Of a DNA stretch of 64,000 bases, positions 1 to 11,500 are shown one piece after another. The first letter of the stretch is position 1; the number at the start of each line of letters is the position of its first letter. The notes below the pieces were generated by a model. That model ran no database searches, had not been told where the DNA came from, and saw nothing but the letters and a program-made list of their open reading frames with translations. The DNA is taken from assembly GCA_028554645.1 (NCBI GenBank), contig JAQOOI010000054.1:90878-154877 (forward strand), given 5' to 3'. This stretch comes from Omphalotus guepiniiformis (Eukaryota > Basidiomycota > Agaricomycetes > Agaricales > Omphalotaceae). Position numbers and translations under genes: made by a program.

Positions 1-33
1 GGTTTTTCGTATTCCCCGACGACGCATTCGGCG

Positions 34-2151
34 GTGACGACGGAGATGATACCTCCGCCAGCGGGCGTTACGAGCATGGCGTCAACGGCTCTTCCACGTC
101 ATGCGACACTTCGACCGATACCACCACCACCACCATCAGCACCACCACCAGTAACAGCAACAGCAACAGCAACAGCAACAGCGTCTGCTAACCGGCCCCA
201 GACTTTAGAGGCCGATGCAGACGCTAACGCCGACAATGACGAAGACAGAGAAGAAGAAGGAATCAATGGCGATGCAGACCCACGATATGTATATACGTTC
301 TGGGGAGATGCGGTGATTTCGGTTCCGGGGTATAGGTTTCCGGTTTTTTTGGGTGAGGAGGTATCTAGTGGGGAGAGGGAGGAGAGGGAGGAGAGGGAGA
401 GGGAGAGGGAAGAGAGGGAGACGAGGGAGACGAGGGAGGAGTTGGTGGCGCGTATGCGGGGGCGTGCGGAGGCGGGGTTGAGGGGTGTGGTGTCTGGAGG
501 TGATTATGATGGGGATAGGGTTGGACCGGTTGGTGTTGAGGAAGGGGGAGGGGAAGGGGTGGATGGTGTCATAGAGGAACTTCCGCAATCTGAAGAATCA
601 CCGCCGGAGCCTCCTGCGACGTCTCCGACTCCCTCGAATCAATCGACGTTACCGGAGTTGGAATCGATTGGTGATCCGGAGGATGTGGATTTCGATGATG
701 ATGAGGATGAGGGTTCTACGAGTCAGGAGTCGATGGATGGGGTACCGGTTCCTGTACCGGTACCTATACGCCGTCCGAGGGCAGGGGAAGAGTTGGGTGG
801 GGTTGGGGTTGGAGCGGAGGAGGAGGAGGGGAATGGGTTGGATGGTATCGATGAAGGAGTCGTCGGTGGAGATAACGGATCTGAAGCCATTAACGAGAAC
901 ACGAGCACGAACACTCCACCACCACCACCGATACCACAACCCCCATCCGACCAAACATCCGTTACATCTGTTAATAACACACAACCAACCCAAACCCAAG
1001 AAACAGATCTATACGCTCAAGCTCGTGATCTCGCGATGCAGGTAACACTTGAAAGAAGGTTAGTTGTTGAGCAACAGGTTGAGATTGAGAGGTTGGTTGG
1101 TATGATGCGTGATGCTGAGGCTTTACATAGGAGGGCTGAGGTGTTGCAGGGGTATGTGAGTGTTGAGCGGACGATGGACGATGTGGGCGAAGTCGTTCCG
1201 CCACGTGATGAGAGGGAGATCGCGACCGCGAGGACAAGGGCGAGGGCGAGGGAAAACCAGAGGGAAGGGGAAGGGGAGAGGGAAGGGCAAGGAGATGCGT
1301 TGAGAGAATTAATGGAGATTATGAGAATACGACAGGGGGTTTATGAGAGGATTAGAGAAGAGGCGGGTGAGATTACGAGGGAGAGTATGGGGTTGGTTAG
1401 GGCTCAGGCTGATGAGAGGGTTGCTTTTGAACGTGTTTGGGGGGAGATGGGGGTGCATTCGAATTCGGGGTTGGAGGGTGAGGATGAGGATGTGAGCGGG
1501 GATGTGGATGAGTTTAGGAGGGCGAGAGAGGAAGTTGATAGGGTGAGGGAGAGGGTACGGAGGAGGATTGCGGAGTGGGAGGTGGATGAGAGGGAGGGGA
1601 GGGGGGTTGGTGGGATACTGAGGGGGTTGGATGTTAGGGAGGGGAGGGTTAGGGGGAGGTTGAACACGAACTCAACTTTAACTAATATTTCCACCCATAG
1701 GAATGTTTTGACACCACCTGCGGCACTCACGAATGATACGGAGACGGATACGGAGACAAGTGACGATACGCCACCTCTTCTACCTGTATCTGATTCAGAG
1801 GATGATGAAGATGAGGATGAGGATGAGGGAGGGTATATTTGGAGAAATATTGGGGATAGTGGGGATGAACGTGATGTTGACGTTGACCTCGACTTGGACG
1901 GGAATGGGAATGGGTCTGTAGTACCAATACCGGTACCAATACGGAGAAGAAGGACGATGGGGATGGGTGTGTTTGATCCTAATGGGGAGTTTTTTGATGT
2001 TGGGGTCGGTGTTGGGGGCGTTGGGGGAGGTGGAGGTGAGGATGAGGATGAGGGGATGGTTGATGGGGTTGGGGATGGTGGGGATGGTGATGGGGGTGAG
2101 GCGGAGGTGGTGGTGGGGGATGACAGTGTTGTTGTTGTTGCTGGACGTTAG
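34..2151 (+). CDS. Hypothetical acidic low-complexity protein with coiled coil
   Basis: I do not recognise this protein. The 705-codon frame is open throughout, and the true start may lie upstream of the window. The N-terminus is Pro/Thr/Ala-rich (a CCA and an ACAGCA microsatellite are translated). A short ordered-looking stretch around residues 85-105 reads YVYTFWGDAVISVPGYRF. After that the protein is dominated by Glu/Arg runs and Asp/Gly/Val repeats. Residues about 330-530 are heptad-like and charged (many Glu, Arg, Leu), consistent with a coiled coil. The C-terminal third is Asp/Gly/Val-rich with repeated PVPVPI segments. The coding strand is strongly purine-rich, so the frame could partly be a by-product of composition. 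Several long antisense frames exist here and look like shadows. Confidence 0.45.
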   Translation: MTTEMIPPPAGVTSMASTALPRHATLRPIPPPPPSAPPPVTATATATATASANRPQTLEADADANADNDEDREEEGINGDADPRYVYTFWGDAVISVPGYRFPVFLGEEVSSGEREEREEREREREERETRETREELVARMRGRAEAGLRGVVSGGDYDGDRVGPVGVEEGGGEGVDGVIEELPQSEESPPEPPATSPTPSNQSTLPELESIGDPEDVDFDDDEDEGSTSQESMDGVPVPVPVPIRRPRAGEELGGVGVGAEEEEGNGLDGIDEGVVGGDNGSEAINENTSTNTPPPPPIPQPPSDQTSVTSVNNTQPTQTQETDLYAQARDLAMQVTLERRLVVEQQVEIERLVGMMRDAEALHRRAEVLQGYVSVERTMDDVGEVVPPRDEREIATARTRARARENQREGEGEREGQGDALRELMEIMRIRQGVYERIREEAGEITRESMGLVRAQADERVAFERVWGEMGVHSNSGLEGEDEDVSGDVDEFRRAREEVDRVRERVRRRIAEWEVDEREGRGVGGILRGLDVREGRVRGRLNTNSTLTNISTHRNVLTPPAALTNDTETDTETSDDTPPLLPVSDSEDDEDEDEDEGGYIWRNIGDSGDERDVDVDLDLDGNGNGSVVPIPVPIRRRRTMGMGVFDPNGEFFDVGVGVGGVGGGGGEDEDEGMVDGVGDGGDGDGGEAEVVVGDDSVVVVAGR

Positions 2152-3080
2152 GAAAAACGTTGGAACGTTCATATACATATCTATACCTTTTTTTTTGGTT
2201 ATTGTGCTACATACTGGATGTGGAAGGATGATTATCGGTTGTATGTATGTATGTGTATGTATGTATGTATCTCATGACCATTCGCTAGCATTGACTGGAG
2301 CATATGTTTTTTTGTTATCTACAGCACTTAAGTACTCTTACTCGTAACTCAATGGGTTCGGTTCGGTTTTGGGTTTTAGAAATTAGAGGTGTGTTTTGCG
2401 TCCCTGCAAGACGTAGATAAAAAACTTTGACAGAGGTCATTGTCGCTACTGGATGTTATCACCGAAATCCGAAATCCATTGGGAAACCGGAGGTACATAT
2501 ATATTGGTAAGAACGATGAATATTGTCACCAGTTTGCTGCAACGATACGATGAAAGTTTGTGTTGGTGGAATCTCGCATCTCACGTACGTACTAAAAGTT
2601 GAAACTCAGATCAAAATCTTGCGACCGTACGCGTCCATCTACAGCGCGTACCTAGTCCACAGACCTCGCATGTGATCGGATAACATTGGGCATGGATGCC
2701 ACGCAGCCGCTTTCAAATGGCAAAAAACGTTCGATTGGCATGTTTTTGTCTACACCCCCCCTTGCTTCCTTCCTTGCTTCCTTTCTTTCCGTGACCTGGC
2801 GAGGATACTTGGGTGAATAATAGGAAGGAAGGGAGGAAATAACTATAAAGTGCGTCTATTATGAGTTCTTTGGAGGAGATGATGGACTAATTGTTGCGCT
2901 ATGTACCGCTCAGGTTTTTTTTGGTGTTTTTTTTTGATATTTTCCCCCGGTCCAGTCCCAAGGGCCCCGGACCCCAAGTCGTCATTGAAATATTGACAGA
3001 CGGCTGGTGCGTGTTTATACCGACCGACTCGCTCTCTTTATTTTGTCCGGAGAAGAGTTGGAGGAGGAACCGAGATACTA
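2152..3080. other. Intergenic region
   Basis: No gene seen. It contains a GTAT-type microsatellite at 2241-2270 and a polypyrimidine tract with CTTCCTTGCTTCC repeats near 2755-2790. The last part is probably the F-box gene promoter and 5' UTR. Confidence 0.5.
2241..2270. repeat. GTAT tetranucleotide microsatellite
   Basis: About seven GTAT units with one interruption, in the presumed 3' flank of the first ORF. Confidence 0.9.
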
Positions 3081-4447
3081 ATGCCACTTCATCAGAATAC
3101 AATGTCTACGAGGCCGACATCCCAGGGTTATCTACCCCAAGAATTGATCGAAACGATACTTGACGAACTGAACACCTCTTTACCGGATATCAAAACCTGT
3201 TCACTCCTCAACCATGATTGGCTCGATGCTGCTCGACGTCGAATCTTCTCAACAATCTCCGTTCCTTGCAGTAAAGGAAGACACGTATCGACTCTTTCTG
3301 GTATGACCAGGACAAGCGATACGATGTCTGTCGAACGTGTTTTTAATAGCATATTGGCTATTCAACACCTTGATATGTTCTTGACTCGACTTGTTTTGGA
3401 TTTTAATAATTCGGTTGCGTTGTTGAGATATAGTCAACCGTTTTTCGAGAGTCTTACCTTTCCGAAACTTCGGGAATTGAAGGTTTCGAGGTTTCGGTTT
3501 GATGGTGGTGGTGGTGTTGGTGGTGGGGCGGCGTATGTGGAACCGTTTATTCAGATTCTTGGGAGGAATCCTTCGGTGGAGGTTTTGAGTTTTGAGTTTT
3601 GCGAGTTTCGACTTGGACATTCATTACCTTCTATTCTTCTTGATCGAAGGATTAAACTTCCTCGGTTGGGGAAAGTTTCGTTTAGGAATTGGATTCATGT
3701 GTCTTTTGGAGAGAGGGAGGTGTTTGAGGTTATTGATGTTGTTTATCGGGAGGAGGAGGGAGGGGAAGGGGAAGGGAAAGGGAAATTGGAGCTTGTGTCG
3801 TCGGATGATCGTGCGCAGGCTGATTGGATGATTGGGTGCATGTTACCTTGTGTTTGTGGGGTGATGGATATGGATTTTGGGGGGTTGAGGGAATTGGAGG
3901 TTAAGAATTTTTCTCTTAATCGTGGGTATGGTGATTTGTTGGAAAGAAGTTGTAGGGGTACTTTGAGGAGTGTTTCTATTGATGTTTTATCCCGAGATCG
4001 TGAGGTTTTCTTTGTTTTTCCGCTCTGGTGTGTTTCTGACTTGGGTGTTTTGAAGAACATTGTCTATTCGATATCATCTCAGAGACTTGTCCAGGAATAA
4101 CGAATCTGAAACTTCGGTTCAATAGTATTTCCTGTGGACTCGACGTTTATCTTTCATCACCATCGAAATTGCACCCGCTGCATGCGCTTCAAAGTTTGGA
4201 AGAGCTTACTGTGAAGTTGGATGTTGAGAAGGAGGACTGGGGGTTGGTTTGGGAGTATGTTTTTGAGCGATTGGATCGTGAGTTGGAGGAGGTTGTGAGG
4301 AGTATTGGGGGGTTGAGGAGTGTGTTGATTGTTGTTCCGGGGAAGGAAAAGGAGATGGAGGTGGAGATGGAGGGAGTGGAGGTTGAGACGGTTTTTCCGA
4401 GGACGTGTGCTGTTAGGAGGGGGGTTTTACAGATGAGTTTTGTGTAA
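3081..4447 (+). CDS. F-box domain protein (2 exons)
   Basis: Exon 1 is 3081-3999 and exon 2 is 4083-4447. The 83-nt intron (GTGAGG...TCTCAG) joins the frames as ...LSRD-QTCPGITNL..., giving 427 residues. A second Met at 3102 could be the start. The N-terminus has the F-box typical of mushroom proteins: LPQELIETILDEL, then SLLNHDWLDAARRRIF, residues about 18-60. The rest contains irregular leucine-rich segments (FPKLRELKVSRF, LRELEVKNFSL, LQSLEELTVKL). F-box proteins bind Skp1 and present substrates to SCF ubiquitin ligases; the substrate here is unknown. Codon use becomes GA/GT-rich toward the 3' end. That 3' end is duplicated in degenerate form downstream. Confidence 0.85.
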
Positions 4448-6286
4448 ATGAATGTTTTTGTATAGTTGTTTTGATATTGCTGTTTTCGATTTCGTTTGTG
4501 TAGTATATTGATATGGTATGAACTTGCTGTTTCCGAAGCAAAGTTTCGAAATCTAGAGAGTAAGTGTTACGTTGATCTGTTGGTTTTCTTTCGGATAGAG
4601 CTCGACACCCTCTTTAACGAGAACTTGGGGGGTGTTGGGTTGTTGTACAAATAAATTTGTGTTTTTTTGTATTACAGTACAGAGGTTTCGGAAAATAATG
4701 ATTTCGCGTGTGAACCCGCGTCGAAAATTCAGAAAAAATCAGAAAAGTCAGAAAAATTAGAAATAATGAGAATGGCATCTACAGCAGTGTAGAAGCTTCA
4801 CAATTGCTTGGATAATGACTTGCAAAGAGCTATTTGAATACTGGCAATATTCTACAAACGATAATGTGAGGGTACGATGGCTACTAGCAGTTAGGCTTGG
4901 TTGGTAAGGGTATGACTCGGATATCTGGTCTGTTCAAGAGCAATTCATCAAGGGTGGGGGACGAATGTAATGAATGTTGAATGGGGGCATAGATTAGATG
5001 AGTTCTTGGTAGCTTGTATGTATTTAGGGTGCCAGCAGGGAAAATGGGAAAGAAGTAAGACCATCGAGAAGATTTCGAGAAAGATTAGTTTCATTGCTTT
5101 TGATTTGATACATACATAATGGTCCGGAAATGAACACACAGTATTCCTTGACTCCTGCTTGACTCAAGAAGGAGGCTAGAGAGGGGCTAAGGAACAAACT
5201 GAGGTTGAGTGGCCAACATTGAACGTGATTGATCTGCTCCGCTGTCGCTGATAGGGTCACAGATCGGTCCGTCGAGGTAAATTGTATTAACATTTGACGA
5301 ATGTCTGTAGGACGGTCACCGGTGTCGGACCAGTGCATGCCAGGTCATTGAACCACCCAAGTAGGGTCATGCTTCGTAAGTCTTCTATGCTGTACCTTGG
5401 CGTCCAGTAAGTGTATCTTAATACAAAGAAGTGTGTGTTATAGCGCACTGTAAGCCCATGAACATTGATATTTCGCGCTTCCCTTCCAAGACGCATATAC
5501 TCCTGCCAAAGTGACGCTCAGGCTCAGTTTTGCTGCGATTCTTCTGCCATTTCTCGCGAAGTCATTCAGGTTGTATCAAGGAGGGTACTGATCATTTTCA
5601 CAATAGCTATTTTTTTGAATATTTTACATTTTTCGGATTTTTAAACGCGGGGATCTTGTGGTGTTAGAAAGAGGGGTTTTACAGATGTTTTTTGTATGAA
5701 CCTTTGTATAGTATACTTGATCTTGCTGGTTCGGATTGTAGTAAAATGATCTTTGCTGTTTCCGACCTCGCTCTTTCCCGAGTGAGAACTTGTGGTGTTA
5801 GAAAGGGGGGGTTTTAAAGATGTTTCGTGTAACGAACCTTTGTATGTTCCGGATTGTGGTTAACGAATCAATCTTTTGTATAGTAAAATGATCTTTGCGG
5901 TGTCCGACCTCGCTCTTTCCCGAGCGAGAACTTGTGGTGTTAGAAGGGACGTTTAAAGATGTTTTGTGTAACGAATATTTTGTATAGTATACTTGATCTT
6001 CCTGTTCTCGAATTCTTCTGTATAGTAATTTGATCTTTGCTGTTTCCGACTGTTACGCATGCGAAGTTTCAAAATCTAGACAGTAAGTGTTGATCTGTTG
6101 GTTTTCTTTCGGACAGAGCTCGACACTTCTTTCCCGTGGACTTCGGTAATCTTTTGTATCAATGATGGTGTTTGTGCTGTAATACTTTGTGAATACTTGA
6201 TAGGATATAAACTTGCTGTTTCTGACTGTCAATACGTATCCCATGTCCCGAAATGGTCGTTTATCAGATAGTGGGCAAAGATTAAA
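4448..6286. other. Non-coding region with decayed copies of the F-box gene end
   Basis: No convincing gene. Reading frames here are short and unlike any family. The content is AT/GT-rich and made partly of degenerate duplications, described in the next entry. Confidence 0.5.
5640..6130 (+). repeat. Degenerate tandem/segmental copies of the F-box 3' end
   Basis: The segment GGGGTTTTACAGATG followed by TTTTGTGTAA and TTTGTATAGT occurs at the end of the F-box gene (about 4420-4465). It recurs at about 5670-5712, 5805-5845 and 5945-5990. A second block, AATCTAGA.AGTAAGTGTT followed by TGTTGGTTTTCTTTCGGA and CAGAGCTCGACAC, occurs at about 4550-4610 and again at 6070-6130. Together they point to repeated local duplication of this gene's 3' flank. 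Confidence 0.7.
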
Positions 6287-7030
6287 TTGAACTTGACTGT
6301 TTTTTTTTTACTTCTTCGCAGTGTTCGCCGCGTATTTACAGCTTTGATCACTTTTGGAAACTTGTATTCAAATAATTTTGGCCTCTTCGAGCAACGAGGG
6401 ATGCTCCATAAGTACATGAGTTACTTACAGAAGACCAGGGAAGACTGCGGAATGATCTCCCAAAGGCCGTTTACTGGTCGAAATGTCCAATTCAAAACCT
6501 TGCAAAATACTTTATACAATATCAAAGCATCAACAAAGCCTCGTCGGAACGCCCCCTACCTCATTCCGGGGTCCTCCTGAGCACCTGGCACAACACGTTC
6601 CCGACTTTTTGACACAGATAGATTGATCAGGGACGAACTGAAGGGCTTAATCATCCAACACCCAACAACACCTTTTAATATTATCGTCGACGTTCAACAG
6701 CAAGTGGATACGATCATCGAGAGCAGTGAGAGAGTTTGTGGCGTCGTCTTATTTGGTCAATGCAGCCGATCCTTCTACATAAATCCTAGTTCCTATGTAT
6801 TTAGTTCCACATGGAAGGAAGTAAACACGGTATGGTCCGTTGACTACATCCTAAAATATTGCTCAGGGACAATGGGCGCAGTCTTCGATCACGATGTTTC
6901 TGACATTCTTCGAGTCTATCTTCTCAATATGATATTCGCCTACATCTACCGAGGACTTCGTCTGCGTCTACTACCGAGAACTAACTTGGTATTAATAATG
7001 ATACACAACCTCAACAAACCAGTACTATGA
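6287..7030 (+). pseudogene. Unknown ORF interrupted by one in-frame TGA
   Basis: Frame 6287-6577 and frame 6581-7030 are the same frame, separated by a single TGA at 6578-6580. Together they would encode about 247 residues. The downstream part includes NIIVDVQQQVDTIIESSERV and a hydrophobic segment near VYLLNMIFAYIY. I do not recognise the family. The TGA could be a nonsense mutation or lie inside an intron: there is a plausible acceptor, TTCTTCGCAG, near 6320, but no clear donor was settled. The frame ends 16 bases before the LTR retrotransposon's target duplication. Confidence 0.3.
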
Positions 7031-7049
7031 AATGTATGTATGTAGTGAC

Positions 7050-7596
7050 TGTCAGGTATTTAGAATTTTATCTAAATATCTCTGAGTGTCGCGGGAACGT
7101 ATCTTTAGTTGCCTGCACCCAGTTGTTCGTGAATAAGGGTTTAAGAGAGCGAAAAGATAAGATAAGGTCGATTGGTCTGATATCGGACCAGCCAATCACG
7201 GATCAAAGTTTACTGGCAGCACTTCCGTGTACTGTGAGCAATGACAATGAGTTACTCGGGACTCCTTGACGAATGTTCAGACAAAGCGGTCTAAACTCCT
7301 GTAGACTGTACTTTTCTGGACTAGTGTCTGGTGATTATTATGGGGGGGATTCTTCTTTATCTACATAAAAAAAACTAACTTTTATATGTCCTTTTCTTCC
7401 TAAATTAGAATTCTTCTTGAATATTCTACAATCTTCTACTCTCTTCTCCAAAGTTCTGCTGTATTTCCCTAACTTTCCAGAGCATTCCACTCCTTTCCAT
7501 TTACTACTAAAAGTTCTTTACTCCTAAATTAGCAAGCCTCCAAGGTTGATCACCAATCATATGCCATTTGATGGGAAACTTATGACCTTCCTGACA
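7050..7596 (-). repeat. 3' long terminal repeat
   Basis: It begins TGTCAGG and ends CCTGACA, a 7-bp terminal inverted repeat. Near one edge ATTTAGA and TCTAAAT form a small inverted repeat. It matches the other LTR except at 7169. Confidence 0.95.
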
Positions 7597-7658
7597 TCCG
7601 CGGGGAACGATATACAACCGCCCCGGTTGTCCTGTGTCGTTGGTCATGAGTTTCCTCC

Positions 7659-8579
7659 CTACTCGCTCGTGGTACTTCGGCACGTATATAGCAGTATGTG
7701 CTGCCACCACCTGCCAAGGGAGTTATAACCAATTGAAGGAGGTGCCTCTACAGCGGTAGTAGCGTCGTGAGGACATTGCAAAGTCAACGATGGAGTATAG
7801 GGAACCAGATGATCGGATAACGCAATGGTCATGGATGCTGTGGGGGGATAAGTATAGGTAGTTCCTTCAACGGGTAGAGAGGGTGATGAAGGCATGGGGG
7901 TAATGGTTACTGACGAAGACGTAGTTCGAGTGCTGGAAGTTCGGGAAATATGGGGTATATGTTCCAGGAATTCATACACTTCCATCACGTTTGTTTGGCT
8001 ATCCGTCCACTGCTGTTGTAGCCGTAACAGATTATCACTGCGTCGAATTAATGTGGAAGATGATACATCAGGAGTGTCAAAGAGAACAGAAAACGCGGTA
8101 TTTTCGAAGATCACGTCTAGTCCTTCATTATTTTGTGGCCAATCTCGCGAGATGAACTTGCTGGGAACTCGAAGGAAAAATGCTCCATCCAAGTGTTCCA
8201 GTCCAAGTATATACTCAAACTGAAAAACTTTGAAAAGACGTGAAACCAAGATCGCCCGACCAGTATGTTGAGTGGTTAACATGAATCGCCCTCGGGTTAA
8301 TCGTTCACCAGTGCTTGGCCCTTCGGTGGAGTACACACGACATTCAGTGTGCTTCAGAAGAGTGGGGAATTGGTCTGGGCGCATTTGGGCCAAGTCCAAT
8401 TTGATTGGATTGTAGCATGGATAGCGTGCTTGTAGAGAAGTAGATTGAAGAAAGGAGTGATAGTGCTCGAAGGAGACAATCGAGTTGCTGGAGGCCATGA
8501 GGGCAAAAAATGAGAAAAACAAAGGATGTTTTGGAACTCTGGGAAGTCGCACTTTTATGGTTATCTTCTTTGGCGGCAT
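7659..8579 (-). CDS. Retrotransposon extra ORF downstream of pol (env position)
   Basis: This encodes 306 residues of unknown function. Its ATG (8579-8577) follows the pol TGA (8582-8580) with no spacing, suggesting termination-reinitiation or readthrough-type coupling. The N-terminus is basic (MPPKKITIKVRLP), followed by a short hydrophobic stretch (LFFSFFALMASS). The middle is mixed with no recognised motif. The C-terminal third is Ser/Thr/Pro-rich (SRTSSTRTTSSSVTITPMPSS). It sits where some Metaviridae carry env, but I see no clear signal peptide plus transmembrane anchor, fusion peptide or furin-like site, so I do not call it an envelope. The frame is intact, consistent with a young element. 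It could be a lineage-specific accessory protein. Confidence 0.7.
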   Translation of the reverse strand: MPPKKITIKVRLPRVPKHPLFFSFFALMASSNSIVSFEHYHSFLQSTSLQARYPCYNPIKLDLAQMRPDQFPTLLKHTECRVYSTEGPSTGERLTRGRFMLTTQHTGRAILVSRLFKVFQFEYILGLEHLDGAFFLRVPSKFISRDWPQNNEGLDVIFENTAFSVLFDTPDVSSSTLIRRSDNLLRLQQQWTDSQTNVMEVYEFLEHIPHISRTSSTRTTSSSVTITPMPSSPSLPVEGTTYTYPPTASMTIALSDHLVPYTPSLTLQCPHDATTAVEAPPSIGYNSLGRWWQHILLYTCRSTTSE

Positions 8580-11500
8580 TCAATGGCTAAATTCGTCCTG
8601 CCCTAGCCACCCTGTACGAAGGAACCAGTGATCGCGGGTTATATATGGTAATAATCTATATGTAGCCACAGGGACATCAAATTCGGCTCCATCCAATTCT
8701 TGGAGTCGGTAAGCTTCGCCTTGAGTCTTGCGAATTACCTCGTAGGGTCCAAAATATCGAGGTTTCTCCTTTTGGCCTATTTCCTGGTCTCGCCTTGAAT
8801 TTCGAACTAACACCAATGTCCCAGGCTGATACTCTGTTTGAACAAGTCGTTTTCTGAAATGTTTTTCAAATTCATTTTTAGATCTGAATCGAGTAGTTTT
8901 GAGTAAATCAGCAGCCTTCTGAATATCATTTGGGTGTTTGATAAGCTGCTGAATTCTTTTGACCAGGAGCTCTTCCGTTGACATGCCCGATTTATATCCT
9001 TCGACCAAAAAGGTGGCTTCGAAAAGATCGAAGGGCAATAAGGGCTCTGTTCCATGGAGTAGGTAGTATGGAGAGTGGCCCGTAGACTTGTTGATGGTTA
9101 CGCGATCTGCAAATACCGCCTCTGCCAATTTCCGTGGCCATTGGTTTACCTTGCCCTTGCAAGCTTTGATTAATGCCTCTCTTAAGATAAAATGACCCCG
9201 CTCAACCACACCGTTAGCATGTTTGTTATAGGGCGAAATTTTAACTCGTGGGATTAAGAGCCGAGCCATTAAATCTTCAAAGGCGGCTTTTACTTCTGAG
9301 CCATTGTCTGTTACTACTTGCTGTGGTACCCCATATCGGCAATAAATTTCCTGCCAGAAGAAGTTTGCCAGAGATCGGCTGTTGATCGATCTTAAGGCTC
9401 GTGCTTCTGTTATTCCGGTCAGATCGTCCTTTGCCGCAACAATATAATTGAATCCATGGGCCAGGGGCATATACATCACGTCAATGTATACCTTTTGGAA
9501 GATTTGAGTAGGTACCGATACAGTTGGGGGCTTCTCCATTCTTTTCAGACTGCGGATTTGGCATTCGTGGCATGATTTGACATGATGCATCACATCATTA
9601 TACATGTGTGGCCAATAGAAGCGTTTTCGGATTAAGTCATATACAGTGCGTATTCCTCGATGTCCTAATTTATCGTGGGCCTGTAAAAGTATGTTTAACC
9701 GTTGCCTTCCATTAAGTGCCACTAACAAAGGAAGTCCTGTTTTAACTTTGCGAAACAATCGCTCTCCGTTCAGCAGATATTTCTGAGCTTGTCGCAGAAA
9801 CCGCTTCTTAAGCTGTACCGATGGGAAGCTAGGAGTTTCTAGAGTGGTTAGAAACTGTTTGATATTACGCAATTGTTCCTCCTTGATTTCACGTGAAATC
9901 AAACATGGAGTAGTATAGGGTACCTCTGATTGGGTATTCAGAATCCAAGGTGCTGTGGGTTTCCGTATCCACAATGCAATGCGGTCCAACCATGTGTCAT
10001 CATCAGATTCTACTACTTCTCCAGCAAAGACTGGTCTTCGTGATAGTGCATCGGGTCCTTTAAAACGCTCCGCCGGTATATGTACCAGTTCAAAATCAAA
10101 TAGCAAGATTCCTTGGATCCATCGGTTAATCGTAGCATTGGGTTGTATGTCTGGTTCCTTAAGCATTCCTGCCACGTATTTGGCATCCATTTCCACAATC
10201 AGCTTCTTTACTCCCACTAAATATAACCGCCAGTGGCGCAATGCTCGATATAGTCCAAATAGTTCCAGTTTTGGTTGCGAGTAGCGAGATTCCCGTTCGC
10301 TCATGGGTATGGATCCATATTGGGCAGGTATCCTTTGACCTTTTTCATTTAGTTGTGACAATATCATTCCGGTCCCCATGAAGGATGAATCCACCGATAA
10401 AATTACTGGGTTGTCCGATTCATAGTCAATGGGTCGCATAGCTGGGGCATCAGTAATGGCATCCTTTATTGCCTGAAATGCCATCTCCTCTTCATCTCCC
10501 CACACAAAGTCTTTGTTTTTGTGATATAGCTTGGTGAGAGGTTTGATTATCATGGAATAGTTTTTGATCCAAATGCGAACAGTTCCACATAGCCCTAGGA
10601 ATTGCCTTACTTCTTTAGGTGTTCTAAGTTCCAACCAATTCTTGATTTTATCAACTTTGCTGGTGTCTGGGATCCGTCCTAGTGCATTGCATCGCTGTCC
10701 AACGATCAATACATCTGGTTTGCAAATCTGTGCTTTATGCCCCGAAAATGTGGCTCCTGCCATTTTTACTCGGTGCATAATTCGATGAATATCTTGTATG
10801 TGTTCCCACACAAAACGTCGTATTCTGGGATTTTCAGATAAAAACTCTGGTTGGCCTGTGCTGTCCAAGTATTGTGTTTTTGGTCCCTTTATTGCCAAAT
10901 CATCTATAAATATGTTGGCAATGTTCGGCACTTCTTCCTGTAGCACAAAGACCATGCATTTTTGAAATTCTGATGGGGAGTTGGTGAATCCTGTGGGTAG
11001 AGATGTAATCTGAAGTAATCCCAGAGGTGTCATAAATGCTGTCATTTCGCGTGACACTGGATCAATTTTACGAGCGTCAAATCCCCAAAATAGGTCGAAC
11101 ACAGTGTAGATTTGCCGTCCTGCAAATCCTTCTACGAAGTCATCCACAATAGGAAGCATTCCTGCATCCCGTATAGCCACTTTATTAAGGGGCTGTAAGT
11201 CATGGACAATTCTTAACTTCCCATTCTTCTTGAGTACACAGAACCACTTTGATCGATATGAGGAATCACTTGGTTCGTATACCCCTGCGTCTATCTTGAG
11301 CTTGAGCACATCCATAACCTTTGTTAAGATGCCTGGTGGAATGGGTATATTGCAATATTCCCAAGGTTTGTGTGATATGGTTGGAATGACATAAGGTGAA
11401 AAATAGGAGTCCTTTAAAGTTCCTCGTTCCACATCTTCGAATGCCAATGCTTCATTATTGACACATAATACATGCTTGATCAATTTTTCTTCTTCATTGG

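Noticed and set aside
8579..8580. Calling the post-pol ORF an envelope gene
   Set aside because: Position alone is not enough; no signal peptide with anchor, cysteine pattern or cleavage site was seen.
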